Under the pieces are notes generated by a model that saw only the letters and a program-made list of their open reading frames with translations, was not told the DNA's origin and searched no databases. The translations under genes and the position numbers were made by a program. Positions 29,201 to 41,421 of a DNA stretch of 64,000 bases are shown piece by piece. The DNA lies in NCBI RefSeq assembly GCF_021155765.1, contig NC_060118.1, forward strand, positions 3,782,001-3,846,000, written 5' to 3'. The stretch comes from Diprion similis. Its lineage: Eukaryota > Arthropoda > Insecta > Hymenoptera > Diprionidae. Every line of letters begins with the position of its first letter. The stretch's first letter is position 1.

Positions 29201-30053
29201 TTCGATGGAATTATTGTTTTCGCTACGAAGTATTTGGCAACTGTAATGGTTTTCACGTTCCTCCTGATACCTAAAAATGACTATGAGTGGAGAAAAAGAA
29301 ATTTTTTTAACAAACATACAACTTGTTTAGTCAATATTTCACGATATATACAAGAAATCATTTGGTACAGATATATCTATAAGAGATTACCGGAAAACCG
29401 GAAGGGCACCGGTAATCGATCTGAATCTCCGTGGGTTGTAATTTCAAACGAGAGCGGGTGTCGTTCTAGCTGACAGTCGTGTGACAGGCTCGATAAACAT
29501 TTGTACCATAAGGCTGTTTAGAGATTTTGATATATATATATATATGCCATGAATAATGATGTGATAATTTCCTGGAGTTCTTATTGCGCGTTTACGGCAG
29601 TCTCACAGGAATGTATAATGGCTATAATGTACTTCATATAATATATAACAGGAAATTATTGAAATTGAAATAATATAGCGAACAATTGTAATAGTTGACA
29701 ACTAAATATCATGCGCAGTACTACAAATTGGGCAACATACGCTGCTGAAATACTTTAAATACCACACACCTAAATCCACTTATAACTAATGTTGAATTAA
29801 GACTCCTCCAATTTTGGATCGGAATTGCTGGATAGCATTTCATTTTGAATTCGAACGATTACCTGTACCACGATAAATGTACATCACAAATTACGTCACA
29901 GGAGATTCATTCCGAAGAATTTCTATCTGTCACACTACTGCCCGCTAGAACGATATAACCCTATCTCTCGATTGAAATTACAGCCAACTGTGAGTAACTG
30001 TGATTTGTACATTTATTGTAAACGTGGTACGGAGTAGCAAAATATGATATTGT
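26221..30053. other. AT-rich non-coding region
   Basis: About 3.8 kb without a supportable gene; open frames are short and lack family features. It holds a TC-rich microsatellite (27,575-27,602), a short TA repeat (29,529-29,544) and a small piggyBac-like MITE (27,907-28,058). Confidence 0.5.
27907..28058. mobile_element. piggyBac-like MITE (152 bp)
   Basis: TTAA (27,903-27,906) followed by CCCTT, and AAGGG followed by TTAA (28,059-28,062): the termini and TTAA target duplication of piggyBac-type elements. There is no coding sequence inside. Inner terminal matching is weak. Confidence 0.45.
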
Positions 30054-32960
30054 TTATTGGGCCAAGTTCTTTTCTTTAGTGGCAACCCTGTTTTCTTTTT
30101 CCCGACGAGCGTCTAAAATGTACTGCGGTTCTCTGATCTCCATATTTCTGAGCAGGCGGCTGTCAATGATCTCAGGCACCATACAGCATTTATAAAATCT
30201 CGTCAAGAAGGGTTCCATTTTATTAAACCAAAAGTCGTCGTTTCTTTCAACGACTGTGCTTTTCATACCTCGTGGGGTCCAAACAGGAAAGATGCAGTAC
30301 TTCCTACGGGTGACGTGCAGCTGGCCTTGCACTTGGTAGAAGTACTCGTGGTTTTCGTTCATCCCATCGCCTCGGCTGTCGAAAATACGATGCACGTTTC
30401 CTTTTTTTGTGCGATCGCTTCTTCCAGGGAGAAGTTTTTTATGGAAAACGGGCACTTGATTTCCACAATCCCATCGTCGTCAATTACACCGTCCGGCGAC
30501 GCCCCGATGTACGGTAGCTCCTCGTCGATAAACAACCCACACTCCGCGATGTTGATATTGTTGACACAATTCGTTTTCAACAGAGCTGTAGGTAGGGGTA
30601 TGAAATAAAGAAGATTAGACACGTTATACAAAAGGTGTTAATTGTTTATTTCTTAACGAACCGACTCTTGCGGTGTTCACGCTTAGACTAACTTTTTGAA
30701 CGTTACATCCGGCTTTACCAGGATGGCTGCGCCCACTAACCGCTGGCCGTATTCTAAAGACTGCGCACGCAAGCGCGGTAACATTCAAGAGTGCGATAAC
30801 CTCTTTGACTCAACAGATATTGCGCTCGGTGGCCAATTGCATTCGCGCCTGTTCTTCGCATTGACGGCCATGTTCGATAGCAGGAAGCCGCAATGGTGTG
30901 GGAAACAGCAACGACTTGACGGTGTTTTTACACGATGTGTCACTTCGCATGCGACACACGCGTCCAAAATTCGATGCAGTCAATAATTTTTTCCGTATTG
31001 ACAGCCAACGTTCACTTTTTCCCTGCTCCCTAGTTGTCCGTTCAATTTCATCACGATCCGCTTGCCATTCTAGCAGTTTATCGTAGTGATACTGCGTTTG
31101 TTTCTCGGTTTCTTCCTCAGGTAGTTCGGGACCTTGAGAATTAGGTCCGTAGTCTTCGGTTGTGTTCGGACGTCTAACTTTTTGTGGTGTCGCGCTCGAG
31201 TCGTGGTTCCCTTGAGCTTTTCGTTTCTCGGCACATCTCTCTACGCTTGCTGCTTTATTCTGATTCCTCTGAATGTGTCGCTCTTCCATGCGCCGCAACG
31301 TTGCTGTTGGTTTCTCATTCACGGCTTCACTCAATACGCTCAGAGATTTATTCGTATTGAACTGTAAGACGGCAGCATCACATCTTCCAGTATACGAACC
31401 TCTGGCTCCGTAATTGATTCGTTTTCCACCGATATATTTGCAAATGATGGAATTGTACCTCTCCACGCCGTTGCTGTTTACGCCTAATATTAGGCTGTCA
31501 GAGTAGCAACTCCGACTAGTAAAAGCTTCCTGTATCTTGTCGTACAGTCCGAAAGACTTGAGAGCTGGAACGTGGTTCTCTTCGCCTTCTTTTAACGAAC
31601 CATCGCAAAAGTACCCCATTTCAGCGCACTTTTTATGTTCGCCAAAAACGTGGCTCGGCGCATTCAAAATATCGCCAGAAAGCTTTCGGGCTTTTAGGCT
31701 TGTGGGACCGTCTTCCGTCGATCTGAATTTGGCAGCCTTCGATACAGCAGTTCGCAGCCTGAGTACGCTGCCTTCTACAACTTGGCGCAATTTCCCTATG
31801 CGACCTTTATTTTTTAGCGTGTCTTTTATTTTCGTTGCCAGATTACGCAACAAATGATTGGTGCACTCGACCTTATTCACAATCATATTCGGGTACGGGT
31901 TGCTGTCTAAAATCTTCTTGTACACACTGCTGTCTCCATCGGCAATCAAAGTGGAGTAGATAAGTCCGTGCGTATCAATACTGGACGCGAATCCGTCGAC
32001 GATAGCGTCACTCTCCATGCTGGTCGAACTGCGATTTCGCTCCCAATTTTTGTAGCACGTGTGCTCCGTGGGTTCTTTCCCAGTACGGGCCACCCTTTCG
32101 CACGTGGCACAAAATTTGTTACGTACCCCGATGAATAGGACCTTCTGCGTATGATAACCGATGATCGTTCCGACTCCAGACAAAGAGTCGTACTTTCCAG
32201 TTCGGTAAGATTGTTTCATCCAGCTACCATTCGCTACGACGGGAATATGAGGGATGCCGTCAACGACGTCACCTCGTTTGAGAGCTAATTCCTTCTCAAG
32301 TTTTCCAGCAGCTTGCATTTCATCGTGGGCAGCATTCATAAACTGGACCGTTATATTATTTTCGTAAGTCAGATAGGTCCGCTGAGCGATATTTGGTACA
32401 TCAACTGCTGCAAAAAGTCGTTCCAATTGTGAATACCCTATACCGCTCGTTATGCATCCGGCCACCGCACTATGATGTATGTCCATAGATTGCAGATTTT
32501 CCGGTTCAGTCCAGACGCTGTCTTTGTAGAGGCACATTTGGCATTGAAAAAAGACTTGTGTTTTCAACCCTTGCTGACGCGAACCCACGATTACCAAGGA
32601 TCGCATCGGACACTGTAGGGCGGGTTCAGCGTCTGATACAACCAACTCGTAACCGGACAGGCCATCTTCTTCGGGCCATTCGAATTCGGTTGCTGCAGCG
32701 GGTGTCTGTATGTCGCAGTCATTGTCACGAACGTTATCGTCGGGAGTTTTTTCTGCTTCGCTATCATCTTCTGATTGCAAGATGCGTAACAGTTCGGGAG
32801 ATGACATGCCTTGGGGAGTACCTCCGGACGTGCTCGGTTGGTCGTGGTTTGATACAACTTCGACCGTTTCGATTGTCATTGCAGGTGGTCGCTCGTCGTG
32901 CGTACCAGCAGCGATCGTAGCCGAAGAGTTGACGGTTTCTTCGGCTGTTTGAGCTTTCAA
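30054..32960 (-). pseudogene. Mutator-like transposase with YqaJ-type nuclease domain
   Basis: The first part (32,960-30,810) has an acidic N-terminus and then a Mutator-like transposase domain: a V-V-A-N-G-S-W-M-K-Q-S-Y strand, V-R-N-K-F-C-A-T-C cysteines and A-D-G-D-S-S-V-Y with the catalytic-type aspartate. It ends in the start of a YqaJ domain (W-L-S-I-R-K-K-L-L-T-A-S-N-F-G, E-H-G-R-Q-C-E). The YqaJ core continues at about 30,590 after a gap that looks like an intron (acceptor CTACCTACAG) or a deletion. It has the nuclease motif G-A-S-P-D-G-V then E-I-K-C-P, followed by Y-Q-V-Q-G-Q-L. A frameshift occurs at an A7 run (30,403-30,409). The frame at 32,960 opens without ATG, so an upstream exon or an internal start is likely. 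Terminal repeats were not found. Confidence 0.7.
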
Positions 32961-33037
32961 CGCCGCGCGGCGCCGGCTACATATACAGACGAGGTGAACA
33001 AATTTAGTATGAAATAGTTCTCAGGCCTTATTTTCAA

Positions 33038-33600
33038 GTGTTGAATAGAATCTTGGATATGTAGGCCAATCATCAACACAGCCAGTTGATGTCAACGTTT
33101 CGACTCTGTGATTTGAGTCATCTTCAGGACCAAAAATTTATTAATTCATCTGTAGAACAGAATCAAAATTTACAACTCGACTTGCACATGTCGCAAAGTC
33201 CAGAAAATAAAATTAAACGTGTGTATGCGACTAACCTTGACACATTACAAATAGCCCATCACACTGGCTCCAAATAAGCTTAGAATTTTAATAAGGACGG
33301 ACAATTTGGATGGGTATACCCATCATCTAGAACAAATTAACAAAAATTATAAAACGATCAAGGAAAGCTCATGTTACAATGGAAGAGAGCAAACTAACCT
33401 TATTTACAGCGCATAGAATTTTTAGTGAAAGAACAAGACGTCAGCGAATATTAAACGAGCCAGCTAATTTTTTAAGTCTCTTCTTCCGAATCTCCCACCT
33501 CTCCATTAGGATTGCTTTAGATATTAAAGATCAAAACAAACGTAAAACGCAACACGTGTAAGAAGCAAGAAGGATCAAACAGGAAGACCTAAACCGAAAC
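33038..33600 (-). repeat. left inverted arm of the Penelope-like element
   Basis: Reverse complement of 34,779-35,341 with very few differences. The arm contains a hammerhead-like motif near its outer end (33,081-33,131). The RT coding sequence begins directly at its inner end, so the first half of the RT is missing. Confidence 0.8.
33081..33131 (-). ncRNA. hammerhead-ribozyme-like motif (left arm)
   Basis: On the minus strand CTGAAGA is followed by a short stem (GACTC/GAGTC), GAAAC and a second hairpin (GTTGA/TCAAC), the core order of the minimal hammerhead ribozymes known from Penelope-like pLTRs. The usual UH cleavage dinucleotide is not clear, so self-cleavage is uncertain. Confidence 0.5.
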
Positions 33601-34650
33601 AAACCTTTGGTTTACCTATGGGTTCCCCCCTATCACCAATATTAGCTGATATAGTCATGGATGATTTAGAATCGTGTTGTATCAAAAAACTTCCATTCAC
33701 TTTGCCGTTTTATTATCGATATGTAGATGACATTTCAACTGCTGTGCCTACACAGTCTGTGGACTCAACTCAACACTTTTAATGGCTTCCACCCTCGATT
33801 ACAATTTACCGTAGAGACTGAACTGAATAACACAATTAATTTTCTTGACATAACTATCATCAACGATTCTTCTACCATTGCTACTAATTGGTTTCAAAAG
33901 CCTACCTGGTCACAACGTTACCTTAATTTTAAGTCACATCATCCACGATCATATAAAATTGGGACGATCATCAACTTGGTAGATAGAGGTATCAAATTGT
34001 CGAACGAATGTTACCATACCAGCAATCTAAAGTTAATCTCTGATGTGCTTATAAAGAATGACTATCCACCTGGCTTATTACACAGAGTAATCAGTAGAAG
34101 AGTTTCACAAATATCACATTCTGACATTAACAGTACAGCAAATTTGGGAGAAAATAATAACATCCAAACCTTTATTTCTATTCCGTCTGTTGCAGGGTTG
34201 TTTGAAAATTTAAATAGAACTTTCAAAAAATATAATGTTAGATTTGTAGGCAAAAATTTGAATGATCTACGTAGGTGGTTCGATTCTGGCAAAGATAGTC
34301 TTCCTTTTGATAAACAATCTAATGTGGTATATAAGATCTCCTGTATAGATTGTGGCAAACCTTATATTGGACAGACAAGCCGGTGTTTAAACACTAGGTT
34401 AAATGAACACAAAAACAACTACAAAGACAGTGAGGACCACCAAACAGCACTGACAAAACATGCCTTAAATTTACAACACCAATTCGATTATGATAATGTT
34501 AAAATTTTGCATATTGAACCCAGATATTATAATCAGTTGTTACTTGAAATGTGTAATATTGTGAGCAGTGTCACTTCTGTTAATTTGAGACAGGACATTG
34601 AACATTTGAGCGATGTTTATGTTAAATTAATTTCTAACTCTAGGAGGTAG
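33598..34650 (+). pseudogene. Penelope-like reverse transcriptase with GIY-YIG endonuclease, 5'-truncated
   Basis: The frame begins inside RT with F-G-L-P-M-G-S-P-L-S-P and the catalytic Y-V-D-D; a frameshift near 33,765 follows. From there 300 residues are open: the RT thumb (F-L-D-I-T-I, then S-H-H-P), and a C-terminal GIY-YIG endonuclease with cysteines (S-C-I-D-C-G), the P-Y-I-G-Q-T-S-R motif and R-L-N-E-H. This is the domain order of endonuclease-bearing Penelope elements. The N-terminal half of RT is absent, so the copy is not autonomous. Confidence 0.8.
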
Positions 34651-34778
34651 TTACGTTACCGATTGGGTTTATGTCAGTTACCGACGCGTAATATTTAATT
34701 GTAGTTTCGTCGTTTACACCATCTTGTCTTCCGATGTTCACATCTCCATTAATATCGATTCATGATCCAGAGACTGTT

Positions 34779-35341
34779 TCGGTTTAGGTCTTCCTGTTTG
34801 ATCCTTCTTGCTTCTTACACGTGTTGCGTTTTACGTTTGTTTTGATCTTTAATATCTAAAGCAATCCTAATGGAGAGGTGGGAGATTCGGAAGAAGAGAC
34901 TTAAAAAAATTAGCTGGCTCGTTTAATATTCGCTGACGTCTTGTTCTTTCACTAAAAATTCTATGCGCTGTAAATAAGGTTAGTTTGCTCTCTTCCATTG
35001 TAACATGAGCTTTCCTTGATCGTTTTATAATTTTTGTTAATTTGTTCTAGATGATGGGTATACCCATCCAAATTGTCCGTCCTTATTAAAATTCTAAGCT
35101 TATTTGGAGCCAGTGTGATGGGCTATTTGTAATGTGTCAAGGTTAGTCGCATACACACGTTTAATTTTATTTTCTGGACTTTGCGACATGTGCAAGTCGA
35201 GTTGTAAATTTTGATTCTGTTCTACAGATGAATTAATAAATTTTCGGTCCTGAAGATGACTCAAATCACAGAGTCGAAACGTTGACATCAACTGGTTGTG
35301 TTGATGATTGGCCTACATATCCAAGATTCTATTCAACATAT
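34779..35341 (+). repeat. right inverted arm of the Penelope-like element
   Basis: Pairs with 33,038-33,600. The near identity of the arms suggests a recent insertion or conversion between them. Confidence 0.8.
35246..35296 (+). ncRNA. hammerhead-ribozyme-like motif (right arm)
   Basis: Same core on the plus strand: CTGAAGA at 35,250, stem II GACTC/GAGTC, GAAAC at 35,276-35,280, then GTTGA/TCAAC. It mirrors the left-arm copy. Confidence 0.5.
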
Positions 35342-38300
35342 CACAAGGAGGTCAAGACTACTTTCTGCATTCTTATTTTTAAGTGGCTTAGGACATTAAT
35401 ATGCCTAAAATTGATCGTACTCCGAGTTTTTAGCTCTATTAGTTAACAAATTATTAAATCCCTTGCGATTTTTTCGCCCGTAGAACCGTTAACTCGTAAT
35501 AATTGAATAAACGATGACACGTGCGAACGAAATGCGGAGTCCTTCATATTATTCGTAGTAGTAAGGAAAACATTTTCTTAACGGCACAGAAAAACAAAAC
35601 CAAAAACAGGTTACAATATTTTCAACTGCGAGCTTTTTAATAATAATAATCATAATAATAAGCAAATAGTTACAAACAACATAGGACACAATTGTAATAA
35701 TTTTATTTCGCATCACCGTATTTATCGAACGCTGTTGCAACTTGATCACCGGTTCTGTAACGATATGATAACTTCTTTTTGATTACATCGTTCGATTTGT
35801 TTAGCTTAGTTACGCACTGTTATAAAACGGAGTATAGAACGAGTAACGAACTGCGGCAGCCTGTGAATTAAACTTGTGAATAAAACTTGTAAATTATTAT
35901 TAATCATAGGAAAGTTTCATCTTCGTTGTTTATATATTATTTGCGGTAGCAAATTTTTAATTTCTTTATTCCGACGCTATACGTATTCATGAATCGAAAT
36001 CCCTAACGAAACGTGTTTTATCATTATTCACCTTCAATATTACTTTTCGACAAATTCAATTGTTTACACTCTCCATATATACTTTTTTCCGTCCGTTATA
36101 AAATTATTGGAGAATTGAAAGTGCTATTTCGACAGGCTTAGGATGTGATTTGATTAACATTGCGAACCTATGCACAATCTGTTATGTGAAAAAGGAATTT
36201 TGTAATCACTTGTTCTAACCTTATAACTACGCATCTCATGAGATGTAAACCTGAATTTCCAAATCTAAAAATAATTAGACGTTACGGTGGTCTAAAAAAA
36301 GTATTCTTTTTGTAGATCTCGCAAAAAAATATATTGATTTAACAAATTTTATGAATGCTTACCAAACACCAGCCAATCAAATAATTTTAAGAGGTCTCCC
36401 AAGATTTCAAGAAATTTTCAATATTGTGAATCAACACAGAAGCGTGGCCTATCGAATCGACTGGGAATGAGCGGCCATGTTTGCTATACATAGTTATAGA
36501 AAACACAAGACAGCGACTGGGACAGAGTGGTTAGATATTTGGGAGGTCAGAGTGCCACTTATAAGTTCCCAATGTTGAAAGAATATTTAATTTTTCTAAA
36601 AGTTTTTTCATCGTCAACTTCTCATCTCCGACGTTTCAAATGATTATTATCCTGAAAATTGTGACTGACTCGATATATCAATTTGGAGAGGTCACTCAAG
36701 ATTTTTAGGATTTTCAAAACAATGCACTTTGTATTTTTTCGAGTTCAAATACTCATTATATTGACAATTTAAAACGTAGATAATGATAACATTGCGAAAA
36801 TATATTTCAAACGAAATAAATTTTTACTAACCATTTTGAAGATTTGTTATAATCTTGAACCACCTCGTCGATTTTTGTAATGAAGGACATTTTTGGTGAG
36901 CGTTCTTACAAAAAAAGGTAATGAACATATTTTTACGGAAGATCGCTAAAAACAAAATAATCGTTGGTTTTATTTAACAACGCGATTACACTTGAATATT
37001 AGATAGTAAAAAATTTGGCCATTGCGAATTCAGCATCGGACAGATTCGACGAGCAGCAGCTGTCATGTTTCTCACTACAATGTATTCGTGTAGAGAACTC
37101 GACGCGAACCACACTGAGAGAATATCTGAGGATTATTGCACGGGCAGCTCCAAACCATCCATGCATGGGATGTCCGGACAAAAAATTAATATGTATATTA
37201 CCATGGCCCACAAAAACCGTTTTTTTTTAAATCTTGCATACATATACGTTAATGTAACATTTTTTAGGAATGCTTACGAAAAATCAGCTAGATCCAAAAG
37301 TTGCAAGAAGTCACTCGAGAATTTTTATAATCCCGAAAATGATGAAAAAAAATTGATTTTTTACATTTTTTTTTAATTCTTTCTCGTCATGTCATTATAT
37401 TCTACATTCGAAATTGTAAATACCCAATAAATTTAAACTCGATATATCAATCTCCAGAGGTCGTTCACAGTTTTTTAATTATTAAAGTCGAGATTACAAT
37501 AGTGTACTTTGGCCGTTTTCGGGTCACTTGACCATCATGAATTGATACAACGATTTTAAATTTTCAGAATTTATACAATACCACATCTTGAAAATGATCA
37601 CACGAATAGAAAAAAAATTATTTATAAAAACAATTTCATTTTCTACCATGCCGCCCAGATAACAATTTTCATATATCACGAAATTGTGTAAGAGAAACTT
37701 ATACGCTTATTGTAAAATTTCTAGTATAGAAGATGTAATTGATTTAAAATATAAAATTATTTTACAATTTCTCATCGACGAATAAATTTATGAATGAAAG
37801 TGTACTCTTTTTATACAATATTGAGAGCCCCCTAATATATACAATCTTAGTGTCATAAAAATGACAAATATATCGTGATCATTCAAATACATGCAAGAAA
37901 GTTTATGAAAGATTTACAAGTTCAGTTGGAAGTAAAATCTGCAGTAATAAGTCTAAGATATTATAATTGTAAAAATTTACAACACATGGATATGAGGAAA
38001 ATTCTAAGCTGCAGGGTATAATCATTTTACAACTTACGTTATGAAAAATATGAGATTTCTTAATATGAGAATATTGCATCATCAATCATGTACAATAACT
38101 ATGTATCGAAAGTTATCCATTTATTTCAAACTCTGCTCTATGAGAAATATACGAACAAGCAGTTCGCATAAATTTTGATTGAAATTTAAAACGTTGCTGT
38201 ATGAATCAAATAACGTCGTGATTTTGCATCAGGTAGTTTGGCGCAGTAGGCCAAGAGCCGGGGAATTTTTTTCTGCAATCTTCTACACACGAAATTTTAT

Positions 38301-41300
38301 TGTTGGAACATGTTCAGAAGTTTCCACTGAATATAAATCCAAGTTTGCGTCACGGTGGGGTGCCCGCGTTAGCTGCCATCTTGGAAAACACGTTTTATCA
38401 AATATCTCGTGAACCGTGCATCGTACGACAAAAATAGTGCAAATCATTTTCGTAGATAATAACATTCTCTACAACTATTTTTCATAACTTTTTTTCAGTA
38501 CAATGCACATATTTATTATTTATAGCGCTCCAAACTTTTTTTAATTTGCTTATTGCTAAATTTATAGTTAACGGTTGATGATACATGAAAAATGGTAATG
38601 ACCAAATTTGTAGAACATAAAATTTCCTATAAATTTTATCTGAAACTTTTTTTCGTGAAATGTTTACTTTAAGAGCTATAGCTTGATAAAACTTGCACCT
38701 CGTAAATTATCAGTGGAAATGTTGCTCGTTACTACAAGCGGAAAACATTTCGTATCGGATAAAACGGCATAAGATGTTCAGAAATTATTAATACAACTAT
38801 TATGCATAAGAATTAATGTTATTATTATATTATATTTTCATTATATTATTTGATTTTATATTATATCATTTATAATATGAATTTATTTATTTTCCGTTTT
38901 TGTCAAAAAATTAATTTGCATCAATTAAACTCTATTATCCCCTTCTCCACCTTTTCCTTCTCATTATTATTATTATTATTTTTTATTATTATTCAACTCA
39001 ATCAATCTAATCGCGGATCCGGGAGTCCGTCACTTCGTGCATAATGCATTTCCCCTGCTATAAAAATAAATAAATGTAATAATGTCGTTACCTGTTCAAG
39101 TATCGTCGAAATAATTAATTTTTTCAAGCACATACCTCCTTGCGAGTCGATAATTTCAATATTTGTGTAATTAATTTAACAATATACGATTAGAATAGTA
39201 ATATCATTTCCAAGCATATCCTAAACGATATTGATATTTGTAACATACATGTTTCATCCGCACGTTTCATCGTTACCCGTTTTAGAATGAGACTGTCGCG
39301 CGCCGGAGACGCGATTACGACACACACTCGTAGTAAAATCAACACAATGCTCTTGGACAATAAGAGCTAAGAGACTGAAAGCTTACATAGAACTTCTTTA
39401 AAGCATTGTAAAAATGTTACTCACGCGAAAAGCGTTCATTATGCGGTAACATAACAGTAATGTATGAAATTAGAATTATGCTTCGACTCAATTTCAATTC
39501 ACTTGCAGTAATCAGTTATAGACAAAATGAGTATTGTTAGGTACATTTTTTGATGGAACAATTCTAATTTGTGTGATCATTGTTATTTTTAAACATCATT
39601 TGTGTTCAATGATGACGATCTGATTTGTTCGTAAATGAATTAATTTCTTACTTTATTTTATTATGCTACACGTTGTTTATGTATTTAAAAAATAAAACGG
39701 GTTGCCATTCGCAACATTATACTAAATGTACTCCGCGAACGTTGCGTAATACAAAGTCGCATCGGTATGTGTTGTTCTCTCATACGAGACGTATGTAGTT
39801 CGGTGTCAAGCGTGCTTGCATTTCAAATACCGAAATGCTACAGTTTAGGCCAGTCAAGTGAGCCTCAATTTTCATCAACAAACTAAACAAATTATTTACA
39901 TCTCTAGATTTTCAGGGTAGCCGCGTTACGTTATTCTGAGAAACTTTTTTCAATGAATTTTTGAAATCCGAGTACTCTAGGGGGGTGAAAAAAATAAAAA
40001 CCACCAAAAATCAAGACGCCAAAACGGTGTCTCGATTGCGGTTCAATCAAATTTTAAAACTTCGAAAATCTGAAAAGACAGTTTTGTAGAGGATTGAATT
40101 CCCTACTAAAAAGTCGCCGAATGACCCACTCTACCTCCCATAGATAAGGCGTGGGAGGAGTCCAAAATTTAGGGGACGAACTTTACATTTCGCCTCGACG
40201 GGACGCGACGCGGCGACAAATTACTCAATATTTAAAAATTCATAAGAAATACTGAAATCAATCATTTTGAAAAAACAAGGTATGCTTTGTATTCAGAATT
40301 AATTTATCCATAGGATCAGGATAGGACACGTTGTTTTTATAAAATGATTGTTTTTTGTATTTTCAACGAATGTTAAAATATCGAGTCATTTATCGCCGCG
40401 TGGAGGCGAAATCGAAAATTCGTCCCCTAAACTTTGGAGCCCTCCCACGCATTATACATGGGAAGTACAGGGGGTCACTCACCGACTATGTAGTAGAGAA
40501 TTCAATCGTCTACAAAACTATCTTTTCAGATTGTATAAATTTTGATATTTGTTCGAACCGCATTGACAAAATCGAAGTTAAAAGTTCCTCAGTACTTGTT
40601 CTGGATAATCACATTTTCTCAGAAAAAAAAACCGAAATTGATTCGAATATTCCTCGTTTACTTTTCACTTCTAATAATTTTTGTGAATCCTTACGAGAAT
40701 TGGGAACAAAATTCACCAGCTAGGCATTTCATAAATTGTAGTAAAGATTATTTCTCAACAAAGAATTTCTTGAATATATATTAAAAAATTTACCGTGAAA
40801 TTTCCGTATCAATTCAGATGTGGATTACAGAAATCACAAGGTTGAGACGTAAAGAGATATCCAAACCAGGTATTTTTTATACATCCTAAAATGGAAAAAC
40901 TCGTTTGATGAAAAATGTCTTAGGAACTTTCAACTGCTATTATTACAAGGGTTCGCCACGTGGAATATGAACTGCGAATTTTGAATCACGTCGCAAGGTA
41001 GGTACACATTTAGCGAGACTGTTGTGAATGATATCTATAATTGCATATAAGAAATTAGCAACACTCACCATATCAACGAACGGTTCCTTCGTTTGGCCGC
41101 CAAACTGTACCTTTTTTTCTTGCCATCCGTGCTATGTGTGGTATCTATTGTTGCACTCACAAGATTATTGTTGCTTGTAACAAATATATGTAAACACACT
41201 TATGGCGTGATAATTTGCACGTGATTCGAATTAGCGATACGGCAAATTACCAAAAAATCCGCGCTTACTCCGTTCGCCGCGAAAAGTGGATGTGTACGGT

Positions 41301-41421
41301 GCACGAGTAATCGCAGGAATGAGGCCTCCTGGATAGTGGGGGGCCGTGGCGTGTGTGAAGCGCAAGCGTCAACGCCAACAGACTCCGGAGAGCGTCCGTT
41401 GTCTACGAACCGTCGGCAACA
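35342..41421. other. AT-rich non-coding region upstream of the spliced gene
   Basis: About 6 kb with no gene I can support. A TATAAAA box (35,820) and an AATAAA (35,879) 60 bp apart look like a small promoter-terminator pair, possibly a solo LTR. Diverged repeats sharing GAATGCTTAC and ACTCGATATATCAA occur around 36,350-36,700 and 37,260-37,480. An inverted repeat lies at about 40,030-40,565. Confidence 0.4.
40030..40565. repeat. foldback element (inverted repeat, ~190-bp arms)
   Basis: The left arm (about 40,030-40,222) is the reverse complement of the right arm (about 40,388-40,565), with roughly 80% matching by eye and a spacer of about 165 bp. Shared blocks include GGCGAAAT, CGTCCCCTAAA and GAATTCAATC. 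No coding sequence is present. Likely an old MITE-type foldback. Confidence 0.65.

Larger units (their letters stand above)
33038..35341 (+). mobile_element. Penelope-like element with inverted pLTR arms
   Basis: A partial reverse transcriptase and GIY-YIG endonuclease gene is bracketed by long inverted repeats of about 560 bp (33,038-33,600 and 34,779-35,341), nearly identical. Penelope-like elements often carry pseudo-LTRs in inverted or tandem arrangement and are 5'-truncated, as here. Confidence 0.75.

Noticed and set aside
35400..35900. Possible solo LTR (TATAAAA and AATAAA 60 bp apart)
   Set aside because: No TG...CA ends or target duplication could be pinned down, so it is only mentioned in the region entry.
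38820..39000. ATT-rich simple sequence as a possible replication origin or matrix region
   Set aside because: Simple-sequence AT richness alone is common in this window and supports no specific function.
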